Below, piece by piece: positions 11,633-23,508 of a stretch of DNA of 64,000 nt (position 1 is its first letter; every line of letters begins with the position of its first letter). This stretch comes from Hydrangea macrophylla (Eukaryota; Streptophyta; Magnoliopsida; Cornales; Hydrangeaceae), in the NCBI GenBank assembly GCA_033977485.1, contig CM066997.1:73502634-73566633 (forward strand), written 5' to 3'. The notes beneath the pieces are model-generated. The model saw nothing but the letters and a program-made list of their open reading frames with translations. It ran no database searches and was not told the DNA's origin. The position numbers and the translations under genes are program-made.

Positions 11633-11895
11633 TTTATTTGTTTTCAATTATGCTTGCAAATTAACAAACATGATGTCATTGAAGAGATTGTTTTTTATTT
11701 GTTTTGCAGTGGTAGTAGCACAAACAAAAAATGCTTCCATGCTCCTCCTACTCATCTCACTGCTGGATGTTTGTGCAAGTGATGTCAAAAGTTTGGCATG
11801 ACATAGCATTATGAAAATGATAGTAGTAATTTGTACTTTTGTAGTGGTTGCCAAAGAGGAATGCATGTCCTGTATTACTGATTCAATTTGTACAA

Positions 11896-12080
11896 TTTTT
11901 TTTTTTTTTTTTGGTTTCCTAATGTATCCCCTGGCCTTCCGCCCAGGATTAATCCTCCGAGGTACTGTCGGACACCGAAGTGGGGACCTCTACCAAGATA
12001 GTTTTTGCATATACAAGGACTCGAACTTAATACCTTTGCTTAAGTAACCAAAGCCCCTTCCACTTAAGCTAACTGACTCT
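11896..12080 (-). mobile_element. tRNA-derived SINE on the minus strand
   Basis: Read on the minus strand there is a pol III box A (TAGCTTAAGTGG, plus coordinates 12060-12071), a box B (GTTCGAGTCC, 12017-12026) about 33 bp on, and a poly-A tail (poly-T on plus, 11896-11912). This is the plan of a plant tRNA-type SINE. No clear target-site duplication was found. Confidence 0.75.
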
Positions 12081-12200
12081 TCACTTCCCATTTTCCAATT
12101 GGATATATAGGTCGTGGAGAGGGGGGTTGGATGGATCCTCATCATTTTTTGTAATAATAAATTGCTTCTGTTCTCTTAAGGTTAAATTTTTGTTTATCAA

Positions 12201-12505
12201 AGTGGTGAAATTATGATTGTGGTGAATACTTTCATAAACTTCACATGTTTTGATATCCGGAATTAGAAGTGTTAAAATTTCACCAATGTATTTAAAAGTG
12301 ATGAAATTATGATTTTGGTTAATACTTTCATAAACTTCACATGTTTTGACATCCATGATTAAAAGTGGTGAAATTTCTTCATTATTTAAAATGTGCTAAA
12401 AACAATGGTAAAATTTTATCACTGTTTTAAAATGTGCTCAAAACAGTGGTGAAATTTCACCACTTTTGAAATATGGAGAAATAGTGGTGAAATTTTACCA
12501 CTTTT
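12201..12505. repeat. Iterated GTGGTGAAATTTCACCAC-type palindromes with a 96-bp tandem duplication
   Basis: A 96-bp unit starting AGTGGTGAAATTATGAT is repeated at 12201 and 12297. It is followed by palindromes at 12404-12423, 12445-12464 (perfect, AGTGGTGAAATTTCACCACT) and 12483-12502 (one mismatch). Non-coding; possibly the interior of a DNA transposon. Confidence 0.75.
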
Positions 12506-12539
12506 CAGAAACAAGGTTGTCAAGTCATGTAAATTTATT

Positions 12540-13479
12540 TATTTTTGCTCAAAACATATTAATAATGGTATTATTTTTGTAGCTCTTGTCGACACGATTC
12601 CAATGATATAAATTTTGCGAAAAATAGAGTTGTAGATCAAAAGTTATGGAGAGTTCAAGTTTAAAAAATATTTTTGAAATGAAGGTATATATGGTACAAT
12701 CGCTCATATGGTGTGAGCGACTGGTAATGATGTAGAGAGAGAGAGAGAGAGAGAGAGAAGATAGTTTATTCAGTATGTAATAGGGTATATTTGTCCCAAA
12801 AAAAAAAACTTGAAGGACTTAAATCAATGTATTTTTTCTTACTTGTCCTTAAACCAACATATTTATATTAGGTTGTCATTGTATCTAATTGACCCTAATT
12901 TATTTTTTACGTATGTACTTTCTTTTCTTTCTGTTTTTCTTATTAATCAACTAAATGAAATAATTTCCTCCATATCTTTTTTGTTTTTTATTTTTTACAG
13001 AATCCATTACACCGTTATTCAGAGGAAAGTTTTTTCTGCAAGTGATTCTTCTTACTTTTCCTCATTAAATATATGAACCTATTGTAAAGGCTAACAAAAT
13101 GGTGTACCTAAGTCCGTAATGGGAGCAGGTTCTAGTGTGAGAAATTCAGGGTAATTATTTCATGTGCGTTTATACTTTATAGAGTGAGGTTGGAGTTGAT
13201 AGAAACTCTCTTTCTTGTTTGGAGGCTTTGATTATGCTTTGGTTTATATTTGTAATTTGTATGCTCCTTCAAGCTTTTTGATTGAAGAGTAATGTTGTGT
13301 TTCCTAAATTTGTATCCTAAAATATGGTTTCTAACACATATGGCAATGGAACTACCTGATACATTAATAGTGGGATCACTTCAATATATTCTTATTAGAA
13401 AAATATATATTGATATTCGAAGCAAACAAACAGATTCTTAAGTTACACTTGATGAAAATAGAAAGAAAAAAGAAATTTA
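12540..13479. other. AT-rich intergenic stretch, no gene seen
   Basis: It contains a GA microsatellite at about 12733-12759. The 88-codon frame at 12810-13076 is hydrophobic, low-complexity and unsupported. Confidence 0.5.
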
Positions 13480-14284
13480 AACTAGAAACAGAATTGCAAC
13501 AAATAAAAATTGGAAAAACAGAAACTGGAAATAGAAATGCAAACCGAGGCCTGTGATTTACACAGTTTCCTTAACAGATTCGCCGCCTCACCAGAAGTGT
13601 TTGAGGATTTCTCCGGCGTCCGTCTTCCAGGATACGCTGGCAACAACGGTTGACAAGCACAGTGTACAACCATTCCAGCAAACGAACTATGCTTATAACT
13701 TTCTCAGGAACGAAAATTGAAGGAAGGAAAGTGAATTCTCATTTTCTGTCTATGTAATTCGGATGAACAAGCTCAGAATATATAGGACTGAGGAAAGAGA
13801 GGATTCATTGGATATTCATATATATATATATATATATTCATTACATGTACATTATACATATGTATTCATTGAATGTACATTGTACATATGTATTCATTGG
13901 ATGTACATTATACATCTACACATGTATTCATTGGATGTACATTATATATATGCTTTCATTGGATGTACATTATACATCTACATCTGTATTCATTGGATGT
14001 ACATTATACATCGGTATTCATTGGATGTACAATTCATTAGATGTACATTATGCATATGTATTCATTGTGGGATAAAGTAAGTTGTGTTATGTCAACAATT
14101 CTTTGTATGAAGCAATCTTTGAGCATTAATTTCTCATTCACTCAACAATGATTTTGGACATGTAAATATCCAAGTTCATTTCCTCATGGAGGAGAACACA
14201 AATCCACAAAGATCCCATTCAAACTCTAAATGGGTCCCATTTTTATTTGACCTCAACATTGGCCAAAACCAATTTTATCCAACA
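13480..14284 (-). repeat. 3' LTR of the old minus-strand copia element (outer end uncertain)
   Basis: On the minus strand an LTR-like start TGTTGGATAAAATTGG begins at 14284, directly after a purine-rich TTCATGTGGGTGAT tract. A TATATATT box on the minus strand lies near 13778-13785. The LTR contains a minisatellite. The outer (left) end could not be fixed because no second LTR copy survives in the window. Confidence 0.5.
13836..14067. repeat. Minisatellite, units of about 22-34 bp
   Basis: Eight or so copies of a unit built on TATTCATTGGATGTACATTA, with variable ATACAT(CTACA) tails, preceded by a TA tract. Overlapping reading frames simply translate the repeat (MYIIH/IGCTLY) and are not genes. 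Confidence 0.9.
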
Positions 14285-14795
14285 ATCACCCACATGAATG
14301 AAATTAATTGAAAAAAATAATGTGAGACATTGGAGACATGGAAAAGAGAGTGCACAACGGATCACTCCTGTAAAGAGATAGGTAGCTTTTGGCTTTGAAC
14401 CTTCCCTTGTGATAGTCTATCAAATTTACTGGCAGGACAGTGAACGTGAAGTCTTAAACTGATTGTCGTTTGTGTAAGCAATCAATCACACATGAGCTTT
14501 CCTTAACATAGTTTAGTTCTTACACTTATGTTCAATTTGGCCTTGAACACTCACCTGGTTCAATGAATGTTTATCAAAGAATTTCGCCTTTCTCAAATTC
14601 TTTTAGAAGCTGCCCCACTTCACATTCACATAGGTGACTTTTTTAGAGTGTTCTACTATACTCCGCTTGGCTATACCAATGCACATAGTCATTAAAAGCT
14701 AGTCTTAACCTCAACCCATTCAGGTATCACTGTTGGATCACAGAAATGGACAAGAGAGTATTTTCTCCTCAGTGATTCTCTTAAGTTACATGAAA

Positions 14796-15193
14796 TTAGG
14801 TTGTCCCTTTGAACCTAGATCTTATAATCTCCAGCCAACTAGGTTGGGTTTCCATTTTGGTAACTTGTAATGTCATAGGCTTTAGTCCCATTCCTTTTGA
14901 TGATTTATTAACTAACTTTCGAGTTAACCCTTTGGTTAGCAGATCCGCAATATTGTCCTTCAACTTTACATAGTCAATCGTGACAATCTCATTTGAGAGT
15001 AGTTTCTTCGACAAATATTTCTAGACTTACCATAATACATATTATTGTGTGCCCTTCCAATAGCAAACTGGATATCATAATGTATGAAAATTGGTGGCAC
15101 AAGTTTTGACCATCTCAGAATATCATCTACAAAATGGCGAAGCCATTCAGCCTCTTCCGTTGCCTTGTCTAGTGCAATGAATTCTGATTCCAT
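14796..15193 (-). pseudogene. Old copia: RNase H remnant
   Basis: Two overlapping minus-strand frames (14966-15193 and 14796-15014) carry the copia RNase H signature ESEFIALDKATEEAEWLR, followed after a frameshift near 15000 by DNIADLLTKGL. Together they form the C-terminal part of a Ty1/copia polyprotein. The frame change and lost residues mark it as dead. Confidence 0.85.
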
Positions 15194-15469
15194 TGTCGAT
15201 CTAGCAATACAAGATTCTTTTGAAGATTTCTAAGAAATAACTGCACTTTTAAGTGTGAAAACATATCCACTTGCATACTTTAAATCTTTCATATATGATA
15301 TCCAGTTTGCATCACTATATCCTTCTAATATAGTTGGATATCTCATATAGTGCAACCATGATCATAAGTGTATATCATAAGTACTGTAATACCCTTACTA
15401 TCCCTTTTCCAGTGTTCATATCCTAGATTACTACTGTACCTACTCAGTTTACTAACTGAATAAGCTAGG

Positions 15470-16228
15470 TCAGACTTTGTACAACTCAGTAAGTACATCA
15501 AGCTTCCTATTACTCAAAAATATTCTAGTTGAGAACACTCTCATCGTTATTCTTAGATGGTATAGATTTAAGTCCATAGGCGTCCCAGCCATACCAGTAT
15601 CAGACTTGTTGAATTTTTCTAAAATCTTGTCAACATAATGTGATTGTGTCAAAAAAAGTCCATTTGGTTTTCTAGAGATCTTGATGCCCAATATAACATC
15701 AGCAAGTCCCATATCTTTCATGTCAAATTTAGAATTCAACATTTTCTTAGTAGAGTTAATGATCATATCATTACTTCCCACAATGAGTATGTCATCAACA
15801 TACAAACACAAGATGACATAGCCATCATTCGTGCCTTTGACATAAATGCATTTGTCACACTCATTGATTTTAAATCCACTAGAAATCATAGCTTTGTCAA
15901 ACTTCTCATGCCATTGTTTTGGAGCTTGCTTCAAGCCATACAATGATTTGACAAACTTACACACTTTCAATTCTTGCCCTGGAGCAAAAAACCTTTCAGG
16001 TTGTTCCTTGTAGATTTCTTCATTTAAATCTCCATTAAGAAAAGCATTCTTAACATCTATTTGATGTATTTTGAGATCTCGTAGTGCTGCAATCTCAATA
16101 ATCATTCGAATGGATGTTATTCTTGTAACATTAGAACACGTATCAAAGTAGTCTAGACCCTCCTTTTGTCTATACCCTTTAATCACAAGCCTTGTCTTAT
16201 ATTTATTAATGGTTCTATCTATTTTCAT
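15470..16228 (-). pseudogene. Old copia: reverse transcriptase (RVT_2) remnant
   Basis: A 252-codon minus-strand frame with copia reverse-transcriptase motifs in order: KTRLVIKGYRQKEGLDY, QIDVKNAFLNGDLNEEIY, SLYGLKQAPKQWHEKFD and the catalytic YVDD motif in LCLYVDDILIVGSND. It ends before the RNase H part, and the region between (15194-15469) is frameshifted. Upstream (16229-16580) the N-terminal reverse-transcriptase sequence is also broken by stops. Confidence 0.9.
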
Positions 16229-16589
16229 TTTCCTCTTGAAAATCCATTTTTATCCCAAAGGCTTACATCTAGGAGGAAGATCCACCAGTTCCCAAATATG
16301 GTTCTGCAAGATGGAATCAATTTTACGCTTGATTGCTTCTTTCCATAATGGACCCACTGGGGATCTAATAGCTTCATTATAGCTGTGAGGCTCGTTCTCT
16401 AACAAATATGTTAGAAACTCTGGACCAAAAGATTTTGATGTTCTAGCCCTTTTCCACGTCTAGGCTCAACATCAACATTCTCTTCTTAGTTTTTACTACT
16501 TTCCCCAATAGTCTCAAGTGTGCATTTTTTAGTATTAGACTCCTCTTTACAAGGAAGCACATTCTAAAAAAATAATGCATTTCTAGACT

Positions 16590-17398
16590 TCATGATCGTG
16601 TTCTTGTGTATATATGGATTCTCAGAATTGTGCACAAGGAACCGATACGCACTGTTATTATGTGAATAACGATGAATAAACAATCAGCAATTTTTGGACC
16701 TATCCTTTCTTTCTTAGGAGTAGGTACAAGCACTTTTGCAATCCACCCCCACATTCTTAAGAACTTATAGGAAGGTTTTCGACCATTCAACTGTTCATGC
16801 GGGGTTTGATCAACTTTCTTTCGAGGTACCTTATTCAAGATATAATTTGTAGAGAGAATTGCACCCCCCCCCCACACACACACACAAGTTCTGTGGTAAT
16901 CCATAACTTATTAACATAGCATTAATCATTTCCTTTAAGCTATGATTTTTCCTTTCAGCAACTCCATTTGATGGAGGCAAATAAGGCGCAGTGGTTTGCT
17001 GAATAATTCCATGTTGTGCACAATACTCACCATACAGTGCTATATTGTCACCACCCCTATCACTTTTTAGCATCTTCATCTTTTTGCTTAGTTGATTTTC
17101 AACCTCGGTCTTGTATAGAATGAACTCATCCAAATCTTCATCCTTACTTTTTAGCAAATACACAAAGCAGTATTTAGTGCTATCATCGACAAAAGTAATA
17201 AATACTTATTGCCACCTCTTGATTGAACCATTTTTAAATCACATACATCAGTGTGGATTAAATTCAATGGTTTGGTGTTTCTTTCTATTGATTGAAATGA
17301 AGAATTTGCTAACTTTGCTTCAACACAAGTTTCACATTTATGACTTGTATCAATATGAAAACTGGGTATGTGGTCTAATTTAATTAAACTTCACAAAA
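16590..17398 (-). pseudogene. Old copia: integrase remnant
   Basis: Several minus-strand frames together give a copia integrase core. Visible parts include a CETCVEA-like zinc-finger end near 17330, [29 protein letters not shown] and PPSNGVAERKNHSLKEMINA. A C-run near 16865-16873 and other frameshifts break it. Just beyond its upstream end it is cut by the copia A insertion at 17413. Confidence 0.85.
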
Positions 17399-17413
17399 AA
17401 TTTAAATTAATAT

Positions 17414-18910
17414 TGTTGGGTTTGTGCCCTCAAACCATTACATTATGTATGAGACATTGACATTTTAATATATGGATATCAGCTTTACATTTCATTATGT
17501 ATATTTCTTTCATGAGATGATTGTTAATCCTTAAGTATCATAGTAGGTAATTCGTGTGTATATGAGATACATACAAGTGAGATACGAATTACTATCCTTT
17601 GATACTTGGAACTTGTCACAGTGGATGACGAGACTGGATATCTCATCAGGTATACACTGTAGCATGATTGACTACCATTGGATGGGGTGATGAATCTCAA
17701 TCACTAGAGTGTGACTCTTAGTTGATATGCTAGTGCTTATAGTGCATTGACGGACCTGAGTTTTCCTATTGACACTCAAGACTGTCAAACAGTCAATAGG
17801 AACTCATAACTTGTATAAGGTACGTGTTCTCAATCTTGAGACGATTATGAACACAGACTGTGGATATGACTGCTTTGACTTACCAATCAGTGAGGTCTAT
17901 AAAAGATCAACACCTGGGTATCTTGGGTATGTCATGTTCATAGGGTCGTGAACATATATTGTCAAGATAGAATCTACCCTCTGATTCAGAGTAAGCATTC
18001 CCTTAAGTACGTCACCAAGTTGATTACTGAGTACTACAGTCTCGTTGATAAGAGTTATCAACATGTTTGGTAATCATGAGAGGTGAATGAGACTCAAGGA
18101 TTATAAGAAGTAATCATGATTCAGGTTGACAGTAAGCGTTTATCCGACTACCTGAATATGATTGTGAATGCAATTGGTAGAGGGACATTAGTACAACATA
18201 CAAGTCTAGTTATCGCTTCGGATATGTTCTTTTGCGTTGGAGTTCAGTTATCATTTTATAGTGGAGTAAACGTTAACTGACCAGTTGGTTAACTTGCTGA
18301 TCAAAGAGTTTGGTCATGGGAATTAACAACTGGTCTGAGCCAATAATAAAGAGCCTAGGAGGTTCCACTCTTAGCTCCGCTGGGATGCTTGGAAAGGCAA
18401 ATGAGGATGATGTCAAGACAGGTTCGATCGATCGAAGTTGTCTCGATCGATTGAAGTCTAGACAGGATCGATCGATCTAAGATGGTTCGATCGATCGAAA
18501 GTTCGATCGATCGAAGCCACTTCGATCGATCGAGAGCTAGGTCAGTTCTGGGAATCTATAAATAGGGCAGCTGCGTTCTGGAAGTTGTTGTTCGTCGTTT
18601 TGAACGTCAGAAGCTGCAGAAACTGTTTTGGAGCCCCAAACCTTCTCTATCCTCTCCGTTAGGGTTCCCACCAACCCTAGCCCTTCCTGCTAGCATCCAT
18701 AGGGGTCATAAGAGTGAAGACCATCTAGTGGAGGCTGCTGGAAGTCAGAGATTTTAGAATTGGGTTCAAGACAGTAAGGTATAATACTTGCACCCCCTTG
18801 TACGCATCTATGGAATTGACGGGTAGTAAATCCTGGGATACCAAAAGTTTTTATAACATAATCTTTCCGCTGCGCGTTTAAACTTAGAACTTAAACCGGT
18901 TTTTCCATCA
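17414..18910 (+). repeat. Copia A 5' LTR (1497 bp)
   Basis: TG...CA bounded. It contains the CGATCGATCG cluster (18421-18533), a TATA box at 18557, a CT-rich start region and a candidate splice donor AAG|GTATAA at 18779. It is followed by the primer-binding site at 18912. Confidence 0.95.
18421..18564 (+). promoter_or_regulatory. Copia A promoter: CGATCGATCG cluster plus TATA box
   Basis: Six copies or variants of TTCGATCGATCGAA between 18421 and 18533, then TATAAATA at 18557-18564, 23 bp downstream of the last copy. The same arrangement is kept in the 3' LTR (25619-25760). Confidence 0.7.
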
Positions 18911-18911
18911 A

Positions 18912-18924
18912 TTGGTATCAGAGC
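18912..18924 (+). other. Copia A primer-binding site
   Basis: TTGGTATCAGAGC, complementary to the 3' end of plant initiator-Met tRNA, directly after the 5' LTR. Confidence 0.9.
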
Positions 18925-20603
18925 CTCGCTCGTTTGGATCTATAGATGCGTTTTGGAACACTAGTTTTGATTTGCATGTTGATTTTAGAACTGTTTTCAA
19001 AACTGCATCATCACATATCTGTTTCTGCAGTGTTATCGCAGCAGAATACAAATCTGTGATTGCATAGGATGCAAGGTGTTTTCGATCGATCGAAGTTGTT
19101 TCGATCGATCGAACATCCTCTGTTCTCAAGCGATCGAAATAGGTTCGATCGATCAAAACCTACTAGTGTTCGATCGATCGAAGAGTATTCGAGCGATCGA
19201 GACAGATTCTCTGTCCAGGTGTTCTGTTCACAGTTTTAAAGGTTTTTTAAATTATACTTTAATTTTAAATTATTTCTGTAAAATTTTTTAAATCATTCTG
19301 TGAAACAGAATGTTCAAGCGATTGAACAGTGTTCAATCGATCGAAGGTTCGAGCGATCGAACGGTCTTCGATCGATCGAACTATGACAGAGAAGATAGAT
19401 GTTGTTTTGAGTTCTAATTCAGTATGTAAAGAGTTTATATACTGTGTGAATCAATTAGGGGTTCCAATAGTTATATATTTGTTATATATATGCATAGATG
19501 TATGTTCGACTAATCCTTTTGCAACAAAAGTTAGTCGCTATCTCCCATGGCACGAAGAGCATTTATTTTTGTGTTTGAATGTTTTGAGATTGGTGTGTTG
19601 TTTTAAGTTTGGTTTGGTTTTAAGGCATATGTAAAGGGCGCTGCGACTTCAATCCTATGAAAAGGAAAGTCGCACCGGTTTCCCTAGCCTTTTATTTTGT
19701 AGTTGCTATTTCTATTTCTAGATAAATTGTAAGCTTCGAAAGAAGCATAGGACAAATGTAATAGAATTAGAAAAATCCATGAAGATGGAGCAAGGAGCCG
19801 TTGTCCATGAAGATGGAGGTGGAGGCGACCAAACCAAGAGCAGGTTCTATGGAGATAGAGCCATGGGAGATAAAGGCATCGTTTGAATGCCTATATTTCA
19901 TTTTAGGTTTTTGTTTTATGTGCTTGGTTTGTGATTGGCGTATAATACATTGTTGCATGCACGTAAACAAGTTTTCTAAAATAAAATTCAAAAACCGTTT
20001 TTCAACACATTAGTAAACATTAGATGTTTATGGGTAGTGTGTAGAAACAGATTTTTCAAAACCAAAAACCTTTTTACTAAATCTAGTGGGAGAGGGTCTT
20101 ATTAATTACACCCACGATCTTCCATTAATGGTTCACTGTAAGATGAGTGGTGCATTCTGTGTCACCTCGCCAGGGGTGATCATTCCATACGGAGGGTGCA
20201 TGACTCATTGGTTACTAGATGTGAACTTTCTTTGATAAGATCAATCAGACGTGTTAGAGGGTGACCACCACACGGAGGCGCTACTTGAGATGGTTGTGAT
20301 TGGATCCTAGTTAATGGTACACACTAGCTAAGCTATGGATAAGGGATCCCACACGGGGCATTATTCAGAAACTTAGAGATCAAAAGGGATCGGGAGTCAT
20401 AACTTGTTTTGCAAGAGTTGCATAGCGGACGAGTCATGATTAATCGAAAGATCGAACATTGACCACCACACAGAGGCTTTGTTTTTTCGTTTCGATATTC
20501 CGGCGACTTTGTTTTTAAAATAAGAGTTTTTAAAGGATTCTTTTATTTCAAACTGTCAAAATCTGATATCCATATTTATTTTGTTTGATTTTCAGTAATC
20601 ATA
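18925..20603 (+). other. Copia A untranslated leader
   Basis: About 1.7 kb without a long frame. It holds further CGATCGATCG copies (19081-19201 and 19315-19380), a conserved GCGACTT...AAGTCGC hairpin at 19643-19673 and a 3' splice acceptor TTTTCAG at 20589-20595, 8 nt before the gag ATG. The same order of parts is found in copia B (39300-41078). Confidence 0.75.
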
Positions 20604-20960
20604 ATGTCTGGATCTGCATTTAGCCCACTTGCCACCATACTCACTCAAAATAAGTTAACTGGAAATAACTACACTGAATGGAAACGTAACCTTGACATCG
20701 TGTTAACTGCGGAGGATCACATATATGTCCTCACCACTCCAAGCCCTGAAGAACCCGCGGCAAATGCTTCGGCAGCTGCCAGATGCGAGTTCGACAAATG
20801 GAAGAAGTCGAATGGAATGGCTCGTTGCTACATTCTGGCGTCAATGGCTGGTGTGTTGCAACACCAATTCCAATCGAATGATTCTGCCAGTGACATTATC
20901 ACATCCCTGAAAAAGATGTTTGGGGAGCATGGCAGGCCTGTCAGGCAGGTAGCCATGTAG
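20604..20960 (+). pseudogene. Copia A gag, N-terminal part, ending at a nonsense codon
   Basis: Starts with MSGSAFSPLATILTQNKLTG and continues with NNYTEWKRNLDIVLTAED, a copia gag N-terminus. The frame stops at TAG 20958-20960, and the next open frame (20967) is in the same phase and carries on the gag, so a single nonsense change interrupts it. Gag would form the virus-like particle. The start is the ATG just after the candidate leader splice acceptor, matching the position in copia B. Confidence 0.9.
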
Positions 20961-20966
20961 AAGATA

Positions 20967-23507
20967 ATGAGTGCAAAGATGTCGGAAGGGACTCCAGTCA
21001 AGGAACATGTTTTAAAAATGATTAGTTATTTAAACGAGCTGGAGACCCTAGGTGCCAACATCGATGCACAGACCCAAGTTGATATGATCCTCAATTCGCT
21101 GTCGCCTTCATTCGCTCAATTTAAACTTAACTATAATATGAATCAAATGAATTTTTCAATGAGTGAATTGATGAGTTCACTTTTGGCAGCGGAAGGGGTG
21201 ATCAAATCTGGGGTCAACGTTTTGAACGTTGAGAAAAGCGCTTCTTCTTCTCGATCTACACCAAAAGGAAAGAAAGGGAAGAAGAAGGCTGGCACTGGTG
21301 GTTCAAGTGTTGGACCGGTCCCTAAGATTGCAAAATCTAAGGGAAAAGGTAAGGGCAAAGGGAAGGTGAGTGGCCAAGGCAAAGGAAAGTGTTTCCAATG
21401 CGGTGAGAAAGGCCACTGGAAGAGGAACTGTCCAGAATTCTTAGCTACAAGAGTTCAAGGTATGATTGAATCACATGTGATTGAAGTAAGTTTTATAACG
21501 GGTACTTCAAACACTTGGTGCATTGATTCTGGTGCGACTAACCATATCTGTAATTCATTGCAGGGGTTCAGATCAACCAGGAAGTGCAGTGATGGGGAAA
21601 TCGTACTTACTCTAGGTTCTAGCGCAACCGTTTCTGCGGTTGCTATAGGAGTCGTAGTTTTAGAATTTCTAGACAATAAAATTTTGATTTTATCAGATGT
21701 ACTTTACGTCCCTTCAATGAGACGTAATTTAATTTCAGTTTCTAATTTATCGAATAATGGTTATTCTTTTCATTTTGGAACTGAAGTTGTGATTAAAAGA
21801 AATAGTTCTTTTATTTGTTCTGGTGTTAAATCAAATGGTTTGTATGTGATTACTCCCAATATTTCTAAAGATTCTTGCATGGAACTTAATAACTCAGTGG
21901 TAACCGTACCATCTAAAAGAAAGGGACCTTCCACTAATCCAACAAGGCTTTGGCATATGAGGCTTGGTCATATCAATCTAAATAGGATTGGTAGACTAGT
22001 CAAAGAAGGGGTCTTAGGCGATTTGGTTCTCGAACCAATGGAAGTCTGCGAGTCTTGTTTAGAGGGTAAGATGACCAAAAGGCCCTTTCCTGCAAAGGGA
22101 AATAGAACCAATGCATTGTTGGAATTAGTTCATACTGATGTGTGTGGACCAATAAATATTAGAGCACGGGGTGGTTATGAGTATTTCATAACATTTACCG
22201 ATGACCACTCTAGGTATGGATATGTGTACCTAATGCAGCACAAGTCTGAAGCCTTTGAAAAATTCAAAGAGTTTAGGGCTGAAGTGGAGAAGCAATTGGG
22301 CACACATATCAAGGCTATTCGATCTGATCGAGGTGGCGAGTACCTCTCTAATGAGTTTATTGATCACCTCATACAGAATGGGATTCTGTCACAGTTGACT
22401 GCACCTGGTACGCGTCAACAGAACGGTGTAGCGGAGAGAAGGAATCGGACTCTTTTAGACATGACTAGGTCGATGATGAGTTATTCTGAGTTGCCTTTAT
22501 TCCTTTGGGGTTATGCTTTGGAAACCGCTGCTTACATACTAAATCTAGTACCAAGTAAATCTGTTCCAAGGACACCACGAGAGATGTGGATTGGGCGCAA
22601 GCCTTCTTTGCAACATCTCCGGATTTGGGGGTGTCCGGCACATGTGCTGAAAGGAAAGATGAGCAAATTGGATTCTAGATCGGAAGTATGTTACTTTGTG
22701 GGGTATCCAAAGGATACTTATGGATGGTATTTTTATGATCCAAGGGAACAGAAAGTGTTTATTAGTACAAATGCAGTTTTCTTAGAGGATGATTATATAA
22801 TGAACCATAAACCTAAGGGAAGGATAGATCTTAGAGAAATAGAAGGAGAGCCCTCAGTCCAACCCGTAATTAATAACGATGTAAATCAAGAAAATACCAT
22901 TTCTTCACCTATTTCCGCACCGGTACCTCATCGTAGTGGGAGGATTATCAGCCAGCCTGATAGATACATGTTCTTAGGAGAAGTTTTTGAAGCTGTCTCC
23001 ATAGAATCTGAATCTGATCCTGCCACATACAAAGAGGCAATGGCTGATGTTGATTCAGCTCATTGGGTTATAGCTATGAAGGCTGAATTGGAATCTATGG
23101 ATTCTAATCAGGTCTGGGATCTTGTAGAGCTTCCAGCCAACATTAAACCCATTGGCTGTAAGTTGGTCTACAAGAGGAAAAAAGGATCTGATGGAAAGGT
23201 TGAGACCTTTAAGGCAAGGCTTGTAGCGAAAGGTTATACTCAGAGGGAGGGCATTGACTATGAGGAAACCTTCTCGCCGGTGGCCATGCTCAAGTCCATC
23301 AGGATACTCTTATCCATTGCTGCATGCTTAGATTATGAGATCTTGCAGATGGACATCAAGACTGCATTCTTGAATGGCAATCTTGAGGAGGACATCTATA
23401 TGCAACAACCAGAAGGGTTCATAGCTGGTCGAAAAGGTAACTTGGTATGCAAGTTGCAAAAGTCCATTTATGGACTTAAGCAGGCATCCATAAGTTGGAA
23501 CATCTGA
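20967..23507 (+). pseudogene. Copia A gag-pol: gag C-terminus, protease, integrase and first part of reverse transcriptase
   Basis: An 846-codon frame. In order: gag (residues 1-140); a lysine/glycine-rich linker and CCHC zinc knuckle [14 protein letters not shown] (about 142-155); protease with [11 protein letters not shown] (about 185-195); GAG-pre-integrase zinc finger [10 protein letters not shown]...CESCLEGK; integrase core with [24 protein letters not shown] and [12 protein letters not shown]; and the start of reverse transcriptase with [18 protein letters not shown] and [18 protein letters not shown]. It stops at TGA 23505-23507 inside the reverse transcriptase. The stretch itself is open and looks recently functional. 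Confidence 0.93.
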
Positions 23508-23508
23508 T

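Noticed and set aside
12017..12071. A tRNA gene
   Set aside because: Box A and box B are present, but no cloverleaf could be built and a poly-A tail follows; SINE fits better.
13836..14067. CRISPR-like array
   Set aside because: Repeats and spacers are not separable, and the context is a plant LTR.
13763..14080. 105- and 76-codon frames
   Set aside because: They translate a minisatellite in two phases; peptide repeats follow the DNA unit.
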